Below, piece by piece: positions 1 through 8,710 of a DNA stretch of 20,214 nucleotides. A program made the position numbers and the translations under genes. This stretch comes from Urbifossiella sp043733485 (GTDB lineage Bacteria > Planctomycetota > Planctomycetia > Gemmatales > Gemmataceae). The notes beneath the pieces were generated by a model. It ran no database searches. It was not told the DNA's origin and saw only the letters and a list, made by a program, of their open reading frames with translations. The stretch lies in contig JAYTGN010000384.1 in NCBI GenBank assembly GCA_043733485.1, forward strand, positions 1 to 20,214, written 5' to 3'. Every line of letters starts with the position of its first letter. Position 1 is the stretch's first letter.

Positions 1-16
1 GGGGAGCGCGGCACCA

Positions 17-51
17 CGCTTCCCTCCGCGGACTCCGGGTCGCGGCTAAAC
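17..51 (-). repeat. 35-nt dispersed repeat, copy A
   Basis: Read on the minus strand this stretch starts GTTTAGCCGCGAC and matches about 30 of 35 positions of the copy at 19183-19217. On the plus strand the repeat supplies a TAA at 47-49, so it may form the end of whatever gene lies to the left of the window. It sits just upstream of the large gene that starts at 68. Other copies are at 8571-8605 and 19183-19217. Confidence 0.6.
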
Positions 52-67
52 TTTGTGCAGCAACCTC

Positions 68-3000
68 ATGATCCTGCTCTTCCCCGATCCCGACACACTG
101 AAACTGGCACTGGCGAGTAGCATCGTCGGCCCCGATGTCACGCTCGCGCCGGCCGCGCTCACCGTCGACGCGCAGGGCCGCTTCTACGTCGAGCCGACCG
201 TCACATTGTCGCGCACGACGATGAAGAACCTCGACCGCATCGGCGTGAAGGGTTCCAAACGCCACGGCTCCACGTCGCCTGAGAAGGTTGCGAACTGGCT
301 CCAGATCGTGCCGCTTCAAAAGGAATCCGGCACGCCCGAACTCTCGTCGCAGGCTCCGGTCCTCTTCGAACTCGAATCCGCGGACGACCTGCCCATACTC
401 GTCGCGGAGATGCTTCGCCTCGGCAACGACAAGCAATCGTTCCGCTGGTTCGAAGACTCGCGCGTGCTCCTTCGCGTACTCGGCCCGCCGTATTACACGT
501 TGCTGCGAGCGCTGGAGAAAACCGCCTCCGGCACGAAGGGCACCGTGCGGGCGTACCTCGAATGCGCGCCGCGCGTCTGGGTCGAGCTCGGCTACACGCA
601 CCCCTTCGCCAAGCAGATTCGCACGCCCGAAGATCAACTCCTGCTGCTGCGTTCGCCGCGGCATTGGCTCTTCCTGGAGGAATCAGCCTTCCAGGACGTG
701 TACGACATCCTGCAGTTCGAGTTGCCCAAGCTTCCGGTCGGATGGAACGAGACGACCGCGCCGCAAAAGATGACGGTGCCGTTGAAGCTCTCCGCCGGGA
801 ACGCGGCAGACGTACCCGAACTCTGGGTACTCCGCGACGACGCACTCACTCCGGGTGGCACCGGCATCCTGCCGGTGCATCTGAACAGCACCGGCAAGAT
901 GCCGGTGCCACCCAATTCAATTGCACAACTCGATACCTTCGTCCGCGACGCGGACGATCGCCTGCTGCAACGGCTCACGTTCGCCGTCGCCTCCGATGCC
1001 AACGGGAACCGCGTCGTGGTGTTGCGAACGCGGCCGTCGAAGCTCGCACCGCCGGCCTTGCCCCTCGAAAACGCCCTCGGCTTCAAACCCTTCTGGAAGC
1101 TGCCCAACTTGTTTTTACCCGCCGGCAAGCGCCTGCACCCCACGCTCCGCCGCGACGCGGTTCGCCGCTTGCTCGCCGACGACCCCGATCAAGTCGTCTG
1201 GCTTCAACCGGACGGCACCGGCGGCTTCATCCCCGAGAGCGTCCCCGACGCGGCGTTCCGCTCGCTCGAAGACTGGGTCGATTACCTCATCGAGACGAAC
1301 CAGGAGCCGCTCGCGGCCTGGATCGAGGCCACGCGCTTCGACTTCGACCAGTTCATTTGCACGGACCCCGGCGGCCCGAAACCGAAGCCACCCGTTTCCG
1401 AGGAAGAGATCGTCTCGAAGGACGAGCAGGCGACGATTGCGAAGCCAGTGGTTGCAAAGCCTTCGCGCGGAAAGCCGAGCGCGGCGGTTGCGAACGCGGA
1501 ACTCGCGCCGGCGGAAGTACAGCCCGTGAGCGCGTGGCGCATTCAGCGGGAGGGGCTCGAAGCGAAGTTTCTGGGCATCGTCGGGCCGCTGGATGCACCG
1601 GCTCGGCAAGCGCTGTGGCCGAAGCTGGCGACCGCGAATGCGGGTGAAGGCAGCCGGGCCGAAGCCGCGATCTGTTGGCTGAACGCACTCTGGATCGCGA
1701 ACGACGCCACTCGCGGCATCGCGATCGACTCCTGGGCACAGGCGGAGTATGCGGACCTCGAGACGTCGCTGAATGCCAAGGAACTCGATCGCCGGCTCGG
1801 TGCCCGGAAGCCCTCGGTGGAAGACTTGCGGATGCTCGTGGCGGGGTTCCTTTGGCTGTCCCAAAATCCTCCGGCTTGGTTGAAGGAACGCCTACCCGCG
1901 ATACAGAAGTTCTTTGAAACGCACGAGTCGTCGATGCCGGTGCGGGCGGTGTGGCTCGTTGCGGTTCAACAAGCGACGCTTGCCGACTCGGACGTCCTCG
2001 GCCTCGCTCGCGTCCGCGATCGCTTGCTGCTTCGCCTACTCGAAGAAGGCCTGCGGGCCGAGCGCGACTTGCCGCTCTTTCTGCGCTACGCGGGGCTCAA
2101 GGATTCGGCACGCCTTCGCATCGTCCGCGACAAGGCACTCGAACTGCACCAGACCGCCCGCAAGTGGATCGAAGCGCTGCCGATGAACCTGCCGTTCGTC
2201 GATCTGCTCTTTGCGTTCGCGCTCGCCAAGCTGGGTGAGGCGACCACCGCGAAGCAGTTGGTGGAAGACGCGCGGCCAATTCTTGAGAAGCCAATCCCCG
2301 AGGAGAATGCCACGACTTCGGACGTGGCGAACGACTTCTTCTTCCCGGCGTTCGCTTACAGGATCGAGCAGGCGTTGCTGGACAAACCGCACCGGGGGCC
2401 ATTCCCCGCGGAGATTCTGGACAAGGTGAAAGCGATTCGGGCGAAAGTGGCGGAGATTCAGAAGGAGCGAAACGCGAGCCCGGCGATCAAGAAGCCGGCG
2501 GGCAAGGGCATCGTGACGAACGAGCCGCGCGGGCGGATGCCGGCGATGAATCCCTACTGGGAATCCGAGGCCGTGATCGATCGGCTCCGGCAAGAATCGC
2601 GCGTGTTCGAGCCGAACGAGGTGCCGAACCCCTACCGGACTTCGATGAAGCCCGAGGACCCGCGGGAAATCGATTTGCTTCGCATGACCGACATCGCGGA
2701 GCCGAAGGAACTCAGCGATCGCATTCGGCGATACTACAAGCAAAGCCTGACGAATAAATCGCCCAAGGAGTGGCGTTGCCGGGTACTCCACGAGGGTCTG
2801 CCGTTGGCTCCGCGCGTGGGGGAACAGTTCGCGCTCGAACTCTTGAACCTCGTGCCGGAGGCGTTGAGTGCGGACGGCATTGCCATCGGGAATCCGCCAA
2901 CGCTCGGCGAGATCGCGAAGGTTCGCGGCGAACTCATCGACCGCGCCCTCGTTCTGGCCGCACAATACGGGCAGGTCGAATTCGTCCAGAAGATCGTGAA

Positions 3001-3655
3001 TCAGTTCACCGGTTTGATCCGGCTCGAAAGCGACGAGTCGCGGTTCGCGTTCATCAATTTTGCGATTGGGCAGTGCCTGCGGAACCTCAAGAAGCTCGGG
3101 ATGCCGGACCAGATCGATCGCCTGCTGACGCGCGTTCAGGCTCAGGTCTTTCCCGAGGGAACGGTCGCGGACCTCAGAGAGCGGTACGCCGTCAAACCCG
3201 AATCGTGGCTGCGGGTGCTTCAGACTCTGCTGCACATGGCGGGCGGGTGGTTGATGATCGGTCAGAGCGCGCGGGCCAACGAAATTCTCGACGCCGCCCG
3301 CGCCGAACTGTTCGCGATGGGGCATTCCAAATTGGCCGCGACGGACATCACCAATTTGGCACTGGCGTACATCGCGGCCCTCGGGCACGGCCCTTCCGAA
3401 AGCGGCATCGCCCGCATCAAGGAATTCTTCACCATCATTCCCGCGACGCGTATTCTCAGCCCCTGGACCGGAGCCCGAACCTACTCGCGGCAACCGCTGA
3501 AGGTGATCGAAGAAGTGGTCCACGCCGTGATCAGCGATGAGTTCGCGCTCGGCCCCGTGGGGCGGAAGTGGCTCGACGACGACGAGTACATCGTGCGGAA
3601 TCGCATCCACGCGGACATGAATCGCCTGCGCGTCTTGGCGAGCGTCGAGGCGTAA
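68..3655 (+). CDS. Large bpX-like protein of unknown function (possible ternary conflict-system component)
   Basis: A soluble protein of about 1195 residues with no signal peptide or membrane segment. I chose ATG 68, which begins MILLFPDPDTLKLAL, over an in-frame TTG at 53. The N-terminal ~235 residues contain compact hydrophobic blocks such as LRLGNDKQSFRW, GPPYYTLLRAL and WVELGYTHPFA. From memory these resemble the bpX-type proteins encoded beside MoxR ATPase, vWA and beta-propeller genes in proposed NTP-dependent conflict systems; this is recall, not a search. A Pro/Lys-rich linker near residues 440-480 is followed by a long, mostly helical region to the C-terminus that suggests an alpha-solenoid. 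An in-frame palindrome encodes an inserted peptide (GGTGILPV ... GKMPVPPN) near residues 262-283. Partner genes, if any, would lie left of the window. The gene ends in a hairpin shared with the convergent sigma-factor gene. That it is a real gene is certain; its function is not. Confidence 0.85.
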   Translation: MILLFPDPDTLKLALASSIVGPDVTLAPAALTVDAQGRFYVEPTVTLSRTTMKNLDRIGVKGSKRHGSTSPEKVANWLQIVPLQKESGTPELSSQAPVLFELESADDLPILVAEMLRLGNDKQSFRWFEDSRVLLRVLGPPYYTLLRALEKTASGTKGTVRAYLECAPRVWVELGYTHPFAKQIRTPEDQLLLLRSPRHWLFLEESAFQDVYDILQFELPKLPVGWNETTAPQKMTVPLKLSAGNAADVPELWVLRDDALTPGGTGILPVHLNSTGKMPVPPNSIAQLDTFVRDADDRLLQRLTFAVASDANGNRVVVLRTRPSKLAPPALPLENALGFKPFWKLPNLFLPAGKRLHPTLRRDAVRRLLADDPDQVVWLQPDGTGGFIPESVPDAAFRSLEDWVDYLIETNQEPLAAWIEATRFDFDQFICTDPGGPKPKPPVSEEEIVSKDEQATIAKPVVAKPSRGKPSAAVANAELAPAEVQPVSAWRIQREGLEAKFLGIVGPLDAPARQALWPKLATANAGEGSRAEAAICWLNALWIANDATRGIAIDSWAQAEYADLETSLNAKELDRRLGARKPSVEDLRMLVAGFLWLSQNPPAWLKERLPAIQKFFETHESSMPVRAVWLVAVQQATLADSDVLGLARVRDRLLLRLLEEGLRAERDLPLFLRYAGLKDSARLRIVRDKALELHQTARKWIEALPMNLPFVDLLFAFALAKLGEATTAKQLVEDARPILEKPIPEENATTSDVANDFFFPAFAYRIEQALLDKPHRGPFPAEILDKVKAIRAKVAEIQKERNASPAIKKPAGKGIVTNEPRGRMPAMNPYWESEAVIDRLRQESRVFEPNEVPNPYRTSMKPEDPREIDLLRMTDIAEPKELSDRIRRYYKQSLTNKSPKEWRCRVLHEGLPLAPRVGEQFALELLNLVPEALSADGIAIGNPPTLGEIAKVRGELIDRALVLAAQYGQVEFVQKIVNQFTGLIRLESDESRFAFINFAIGQCLRNLKKLGMPDQIDRLLTRVQAQVFPEGTVADLRERYAVKPESWLRVLQTLLHMAGGWLMIGQSARANEILDAARAELFAMGHSKLAATDITNLALAYIAALGHGPSESGIARIKEFFTIIPATRILSPWTGARTYSRQPLKVIEEVVHAVISDEFALGPVGRKWLDDDEYIVRNRIHADMNRLRVLASVEA
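854..912. repeat. In-frame REP-like palindrome inside the large gene
   Basis: Two 24-nt arms (854-877 and 889-912) are near-perfect reverse complements separated by an 11-nt loop. Each arm is itself a small palindrome of the type CACCGGCA...TGCCGGTG. The same architecture, also with an 11-nt loop, recurs at 16310-16370 between two genes. Here the element lies inside the coding sequence and is translated as GGTGILPV followed by TGKMPVPP without breaking the frame. The encoded peptide sits between two conserved-looking segments, which suggests a tolerated surface loop. Confidence 0.85.
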
Positions 3656-3676
3656 GCCCTACGCCTCGACGCTCGC
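3638..3676. terminator. Bidirectional hairpin between convergent genes
   Basis: A perfect 17-bp stem (3638-3654 with 3660-3676) and a 5-nt loop lie exactly where the large gene and the sigma-factor gene converge. The left arm contains the last codons and part of the TAA stop (3653-3655) of the large gene. No T-run follows on either strand, so it is not a canonical intrinsic terminator, but its position fits a two-way transcription end or an mRNA 3'-end stabiliser. Confidence 0.6.
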
Positions 3677-3686
3677 ACAGGAAGGG

Positions 3687-5219
3687 TTACTTCACAGGCT
3701 TCGGCACGCTCGGCGCGGGTGGCACTGCAGGCGGCGTCAGCGTTTCGTTCGGGACGAGGCGGGACGGGGGGAACGAAGTCGGCGGGAAGGCCGGTGCGGG
3801 CGGGATCAAGACTCCCGGTGCCCCAATATCACCAACGTCGCTCGGCAACACGACCAGCAACGTGTCGTCCTTAAACGGAGTCAGTTCCCGCGGGTGAGGC
3901 AACTTCCCATCCGCGGCCACCAGCACGTGCTGATCCGCCTTCAACTTCTCCTTCCAAACCTTGTCCGCCACGCGGTTCCCCTTCATGTCGAAGACCGAGA
4001 CATCCGAGGCGTCCGAAGTCTTTCCGCTCACCGTGGTTCGCAGTTCGTAGAACCTGAGCTTGGTCGTGTTGTTCGGTTCGGTGGGATCCTTGACATCGCG
4101 AACCGTCACCACGTAGGAACGCGTGCGCTGCCGAACGATCAGCTTGCCGTCCTCGTAGCGGACCACGGCCTGTTCGGGCATCGCGGCATAAGGAACGTCT
4201 TCATCTTCGATTCCCTTCGCGGCGAACTTCGGCTCGGCCGACTTGGGCTTCGACTTGTCCTCCGCCTTCGCGGGCGGCGGAGCGGCAGCGTCGTTCAACC
4301 CGCCCGTCGCGACCTTCGGCTGGACGGCGGGCGTCGTCGAAAACTGGCCCACGACGGCCGCGGCGCCGAGGCCCATCAGGCTCAGAGCCAGCATTCCCGC
4401 GCCGGTCATCATGCGTAAGCGTGTTACGATCATGGCTTTCATCACTCCATCGGTTAGGGAGGTCACGCGATTCGAGAGTACGTCGGGCGGGACCACCCCG
4501 CCGCGAAGGCTCCAGGCAGCGGCCTGGGCCGTGTGTTGAATCAACTGGTGTGGAACGACGCTGGCCGAGGCATCGCGACCGAGTGCGGTAGCGATCGCTC
4601 CGGCGGAAGCCGAGACGCCACGCCGCATGAGGCGGCCGGCGAGCATTTTGCGGGCGTGAGCCAACCGGCTCGAAAGCGTGCCCTCGGGAATGCGAAGCCT
4701 CCCGGCCGCTTCCTTCCGGCAAACCCCTTCGAGATCGCAGAGTACGACGGCCGAGCGGTACTTCTCGGGCAGCCGCGATAGCTCTTCGTCGATCGCGCGG
4801 CGGAGGTCGGCCGTGTCTTCGGTCTCGATCGGTGCGGCCGGCTCGGGGATGGCGGACACGGGTTGCTGCTCCTTCACCCGGCGGCGTGCGGTTCGGGCTT
4901 CCAACGCGGTCCGATAGGCGACTCCATAAAGCCAGTTGCCGAGCAGTTCGGGGCGGGCGATGTGTCCGGCTCGCCGGGCCAGCACCATGAACGCCGCCTG
5001 GAACGCATCCTCGGCATCTTCGTGGTGGCTCGTCACGCGCCGCGCGACGGAGAGCACCATCGAGCCGTGTCGGCGGACGAGTTCGGCGAACGCCTCTTCG
5101 GCGCGATCCGCGACGAAGCGCGCGAGCAAGTCGCGGTCCGTAGGGCCATCGCGGCTGCCGTGCCGGAGCACGGCCGCGATCATTTGTCGGGCAACGGGGC
5201 GGGTCGCTTCCGTGGGCAT
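3687..5219 (-). CDS. ECF sigma factor with transmembrane segment and C-terminal extension
   Basis: About 510 residues, starting at ATG 5219 (MPTEATRPVARQM). A longer in-frame start at 5306 exists, but its extra 29 residues look unlike family N-termini. Sigma region 2 spans about residues 31-113 (FAELVRRHGSMVLSVARRV, EDAEDAFQAAFMVLAR, LGNWLYGVAYRTA). Region 4 spans about 140-198 (LSRLPEKYRSAVVLCDLEG, EAAGRLRIPEGTLSSRLAHA). ECF proteins normally stop near 180-200 residues. This one adds a linker, one hydrophobic segment at about 266-291 (MLALSLMGLGAAAVV), a roughly 200-residue domain and a Pro-rich tail. Fusions of this kind are typical of planctomycetes. The tail would lie across the membrane and could sense a signal or tether the factor, which is inference. 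No separate anti-sigma gene is adjacent. It diverges from the Uma2 gene across a 142-nt gap. Confidence 0.9.
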   Translation of the reverse strand: MPTEATRPVARQMIAAVLRHGSRDGPTDRDLLARFVADRAEEAFAELVRRHGSMVLSVARRVTSHHEDAEDAFQAAFMVLARRAGHIARPELLGNWLYGVAYRTALEARTARRRVKEQQPVSAIPEPAAPIETEDTADLRRAIDEELSRLPEKYRSAVVLCDLEGVCRKEAAGRLRIPEGTLSSRLAHARKMLAGRLMRRGVSASAGAIATALGRDASASVVPHQLIQHTAQAAAWSLRGGVVPPDVLSNRVTSLTDGVMKAMIVTRLRMMTGAGMLALSLMGLGAAAVVGQFSTTPAVQPKVATGGLNDAAAPPPAKAEDKSKPKSAEPKFAAKGIEDEDVPYAAMPEQAVVRYEDGKLIVRQRTRSYVVTVRDVKDPTEPNNTTKLRFYELRTTVSGKTSDASDVSVFDMKGNRVADKVWKEKLKADQHVLVAADGKLPHPRELTPFKDDTLLVVLPSDVGDIGAPGVLIPPAPAFPPTSFPPSRLVPNETLTPPAVPPAPSVPKPVK

Positions 5220-5361
5220 CGCAGGGCCCTGGGGTTCGTTTGCGGTCCAGACAACAGAATACTGGATGGTAGGGCGCGAGCGCGTCGAAAAATTTCGAGA
5301 AGCCACTTCTCTGGCGACGAATCGAAGCCTGTGGTAGATTCAAGTCTAGAGGAGTGACGCG

Positions 5362-5925
5362 ATGAATTTGACTTTGCCGATTCCCGCCCTCATGACGGCT
5401 GCGGAGTTCGTGAAAAACCACGGCGACGATCCCGCTGTGGAGCTGGTAAAAGGCCGCCTCGTGAGGTATCCCATGCCCGGTGTGAAGCACGGCGAAGTCT
5501 GCCTGAACGCAGGCTCGATCCTCCGCGACTTCGTGAAGAAGCACGGCCTCGGTCGCGTCGTCTCGAACGACACCTTCATTCGAACGGCAACCGACCCGGA
5601 CAGTTATCGCGGCGCCGACATCACCTTCATCAGTTACTCGGTACTGCCTCAGGATCAAGAATCGCCCGACGGGCCTCTGGAACGAGCTCCGGAACTTGTG
5701 ATCGAGGTTCGATCGCCGACCGATCGGCTCAACCGCATGACGGCGAAGGCGACCGAATATCTCGAAGCAGGAGTCGCGGTGGTGGTGATCCTCGATCCGA
5801 AGACCGAATCCGCCGCCGCGTTTCGCATCGATGAGCTACCGCAGCGGTTCTCCAACGGCGACGCACTGACCTTCGCCGACATCCTGCCGGGCTTCACGAC
5901 CCCCGTCCGCGCCTTCTTCGAATAG
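5362..5925 (+). CDS. Uma2-family (DUF820) restriction-endonuclease-like protein
   Basis: A 187-residue protein with the PD-(D/E)XK fold signature of the Uma2/DUF820 family. The visible active-site pattern is E27 in VELVKG, D86 in RGADITF, and E115 in ELVIEVRSPTDR, followed by MTAKATEYLEAGV and VVVILDPKTES, all in the family order. The usual PD pair is AD here. Length is normal for the family. The start is well supported: AGAGGAG at 5348-5354 lies 7 nt before ATG 5362. A weak extended -10 (TG then TAGATT, 5332-5340) lies upstream. Uma2 genes are strongly expanded in cyanobacteria and planctomycetes; their biological role is unsettled, with mobile-DNA links proposed. No methyltransferase or antitoxin is adjacent, so I do not call a restriction system. 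Confidence 0.9.
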   Translation: MNLTLPIPALMTAAEFVKNHGDDPAVELVKGRLVRYPMPGVKHGEVCLNAGSILRDFVKKHGLGRVVSNDTFIRTATDPDSYRGADITFISYSVLPQDQESPDGPLERAPELVIEVRSPTDRLNRMTAKATEYLEAGVAVVVILDPKTESAAAFRIDELPQRFSNGDALTFADILPGFTTPVRAFFE

Positions 5926-6039
5926 GGCCTTTCCCAACTTCACCCTTGCACGCGGCCCTTCCATACGCGACAATTACCCACACTGCCGGATTGCCTCCGC
6001 TTCGTACCCACCGCCACTACCCCTCCGAGGGTCTCTTCC

Positions 6040-8565
6040 ATGCTCGCCTCGCACACCCGCTTGCTCGCGGCAATCCTCGCCACGGCCTCGCTCTTCAGCG
6101 CCCGCCCGCTCGCCGCCCAGGAAACCGCGATCCCCAAACCCGCCGATGTGAAGTCGATCGCCATCCACCCGGCGAAGGTTTCCCTCACCGGCTCGGACGA
6201 CTCCGCCCAGATCATCGTGACCGCGACCCTCAACGACGGCCGGCTTCAAGACCTGACCCACGACGTGCAATACGTGGTGGCCGATGGGAAGACGGCCGCG
6301 ATCACCACGTTCGGCCGGGTGCTGCCGCGACTCAACGGCATCAGCGAGATCACCGCGACCTTCGGCGACAAGATCGTCAAGGTGCCGCTCGAAGCCAAAA
6401 GCATGGGCGAGAACCTACCGCTCAACTTCACGAATTCCGTCGTGCCGGTGTTCACGAAACTCGGCTGCAACAGCGGCGGTTGCCACGGCAAAGCCTCCGG
6501 CCAGAACGGCTTCAAACTCTCGCTGCTCGGCTTCGAACCCGAGATGGACTTCATCAATCTGGTGAAGGAGAGCCGCGGCCGCCGGCTGTTTCCGTCGAAC
6601 CCCGATGCCAGCCTCTTCCTCATGAAGGCGACCGGCAAGAGCCCCCACGGCGGCGGCAAGAAGCTGGACCCCGACTCGGACGAATACAAACTCGTTCGCC
6701 GCTGGATCGCCTCGGGCATGCCCTGGGGCACCGAGAAAGACCCGACCCTCGTGAAGATCAGCGTCTTCCCCGAACACCGCATCCTCAGCCGCCAGAACCG
6801 CCAGCAGTTCGCCGCGTACGCCCACTACTCGGACGGCACGGTCGAAGACATCACCCGCCGCGCCCAGTACGAGAGCAACGATGGCGAGATCGCCTCGGTG
6901 GGCGAAGGCGGGCAGGTCCGCACGCTCGGCATGAGCGGCGAAGCTGCGATCATGGCCCGCTATCAGGGCATGGTCGCCGTGTTCCGCGCCACCGTGCCGC
7001 TCGGTATCTCGACCCCCGCCTGGACCTTCGCCGAGACCAGCGTCGTGGACAAGTTCACCTCCAAGAAGTGGAAAGAACTCGGCCTCGTTCCCTCGGACAT
7101 CTGCACGGATGAAGTCTTTATCCGCCGCGTGTTCCTGGACACGACCGGCTCGCTGCCGACGCCGAAGCAAGTGACCGACTTCGTCGCGGACAAGGACGCA
7201 ACCAAGCGCGACAAGCTGGTGGACAAGCTGCTCGATTCGCCCGAGTACACCTATTACTTCGCGAACAAGTGGGCCGACGTTCTTCGCGTGAAGCGCCGGG
7301 GTGAAGTGGGCCGCGCCACGGGCACCTTCTCTTTCCACGAGTGGATTCGCCAGGCGATCGCCACCGACAAGCCGTACAGCGAGTTCGTGCGAGACATCCT
7401 CACGGCGAGCGGCGACGAACGCAAGAACCCCGCCGTCGTCTGGTACAAGGAACTCGAGAAGCCCGAGAACTTCGTGGACGACGTGGGCCAGGTGTTCCTC
7501 GGCCAGCGTCTCGCCTGTGCGAACTGCCACCACCACCCGTACGAGAAGTGGAGCCAGGACGATTACTGGGGCCTCGCGTCGTTCTTCGCCCGCGTCGGCC
7601 GCAAGAACGTGCCCGAGGTCGGCAACGCCGACGGCAACCGCGGCTCACAAGTGATCTTCAGCCGCACCACCGGCGGCGTCGTCAACAAACGCACCAACAA
7701 GACTGCCGACATCAAGCCGCTCGACGGCAAACCCATGGACGCGGCCACGGAAGAAGACCTCCGCGAGAAGCTCGTCGATTGGATGGTCGATCCGAAGAAC
7801 CCGTTCTTCGCGAAGGCCGTGGCCAACCGCTACTGGGCCCACTTCTTCGGCCGCGGCATCGTCGACGCGTTAGACGACATGCGCATTACGAACCCGCCGA
7901 CGAATCCCGAACTGCTCGACGCCCTCGCCGCGAGTTTGGTCGAGAGCAAGTACTCGCTCAAGACATTGGTGAAGACGATCTGCAAGAGCCGGACGTATCA
8001 ACTGGCGAGTACGCCGAACGAGTTCAACAAGCACGACAAGCAGGCCTACGCCCGCTACTACCCGAAGCGCATGGGTGCCGAGGTGCTTCTAGATGCAGTC
8101 TGCCAGGTAACGGACAGCCCGACGGCGTTCGCCGGCTTGCCGAAGGACAAGAACGCTCCGAGCCGTGCGATCATGTTGCCGGACGAATCGTTCTCGTCGT
8201 ACTTCCTGGACGTGTTCGGCCGCCCGCAGCGGATCAGTGCGTGCGAGTGCGAGCGCGTGAACGAGGCGAACCTCGCCCAGGCCTTACACTTGCTCAACAG
8301 CGACGAAGTGCAGGGCAAGGTGACCCGCGGCGGCGGCCGCGCCGACGTGCTCGCCAACGTGAAGGACGTGCGTTCCGACGAGGAAAAGGTGACGGAGATT
8401 TTCCTCTGGGCCTTCTCGCGCAAGCCGACGAAGGACGATTTGAGTGCGGCGTTGGATCACATCAAGAAGATGGACGAGAAGTACAAGGCGGCCGGCAAGA
8501 AGACGGCGTATGAGAACATCATCTGGGCGCTGTTGAACACGAAGGAGTTCGTGTTCAACCAGTGA
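6040..8565 (+). CDS. Secreted DUF1549/DUF1553 cytochrome-like protein with Ig-like domains
   Basis: An 841-residue planctomycete-type protein. A signal peptide covers residues 1 to about 26 (ending ARPLAAQ), so it is exported. Two Ig-like (BIG2-type) segments are visible at about 37-118 and 255-345, each with a YVVADGK- or HYSDGTVEDIT-like strand pattern. Between them lies a PSCyt1-like segment with CNSGGCHG (C143, C148, H149), a spaced variant of a heme site. A classical CANCH heme motif (C493, C496, H497) followed by HHPYEKWSQDDYW marks DUF1549. DUF1553 follows (FFAKAVANRYWAHFFGRGI, about residue 590 onward to the end). Family members are often encoded beside a DUF1501 protein; none follows here. 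Role in vivo is unknown; an electron-transfer or surface role is inferred from the heme motifs. The next feature after the stop is the 35-nt repeat. Confidence 0.93.
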   Translation: MLASHTRLLAAILATASLFSARPLAAQETAIPKPADVKSIAIHPAKVSLTGSDDSAQIIVTATLNDGRLQDLTHDVQYVVADGKTAAITTFGRVLPRLNGISEITATFGDKIVKVPLEAKSMGENLPLNFTNSVVPVFTKLGCNSGGCHGKASGQNGFKLSLLGFEPEMDFINLVKESRGRRLFPSNPDASLFLMKATGKSPHGGGKKLDPDSDEYKLVRRWIASGMPWGTEKDPTLVKISVFPEHRILSRQNRQQFAAYAHYSDGTVEDITRRAQYESNDGEIASVGEGGQVRTLGMSGEAAIMARYQGMVAVFRATVPLGISTPAWTFAETSVVDKFTSKKWKELGLVPSDICTDEVFIRRVFLDTTGSLPTPKQVTDFVADKDATKRDKLVDKLLDSPEYTYYFANKWADVLRVKRRGEVGRATGTFSFHEWIRQAIATDKPYSEFVRDILTASGDERKNPAVVWYKELEKPENFVDDVGQVFLGQRLACANCHHHPYEKWSQDDYWGLASFFARVGRKNVPEVGNADGNRGSQVIFSRTTGGVVNKRTNKTADIKPLDGKPMDAATEEDLREKLVDWMVDPKNPFFAKAVANRYWAHFFGRGIVDALDDMRITNPPTNPELLDALAASLVESKYSLKTLVKTICKSRTYQLASTPNEFNKHDKQAYARYYPKRMGAEVLLDAVCQVTDSPTAFAGLPKDKNAPSRAIMLPDESFSSYFLDVFGRPQRISACECERVNEANLAQALHLLNSDEVQGKVTRGGGRADVLANVKDVRSDEEKVTEIFLWAFSRKPTKDDLSAALDHIKKMDEKYKAAGKKTAYENIIWALLNTKEFVFNQ

Positions 8566-8570
8566 GCCTA

Positions 8571-8605
8571 GATTAGCCGCGACGCGCAGTCTTCGGAGCG
8601 GAGCG
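8571..8605 (+). repeat. 35-nt dispersed repeat, copy B
   Basis: This copy matches the one at 19183-19217 at 33 of 35 positions (core TTAGCCGCGACGC then AGTCTTCGGAGCGGAGCG). It begins 5 nt after the TGA stop of the DUF1549/DUF1553 gene, a typical landing place for extragenic repeats. Confidence 0.8.
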
Positions 8606-8617
8606 CGGGGGAATCAG

Positions 8618-8633
8618 AAGCCGTGGCTTTTTT
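8618..8633 (+). terminator. Weak terminator-like stem with T-run
   Basis: A short AAGCC/GGCTT stem runs into six T residues (8628-8633), about 50 nt after the DUF1549/DUF1553 stop. The stem is short and its loop is tight, so this is a tentative intrinsic terminator. Confidence 0.3.
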
Positions 8634-8710
8634 CGTTGTGCTGGCGATCCGCGATGAAGTGGCGTGCGAGCTCGAAGGAAGCCACCGATGCCAGATTTTT
8701 TTGTTCAGTA

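Noticed and set aside
53..67. TTG start at 53 for the large gene
   Set aside because: The added residues are few, have no ribosome site, and overlap the end of the 35-nt repeat region; ATG 68 gives a more natural N-terminus.
5362..5925. Restriction-modification system around the Uma2 gene
   Set aside because: No methyltransferase or specificity gene is nearby; a lone Uma2 gene does not support the claim.
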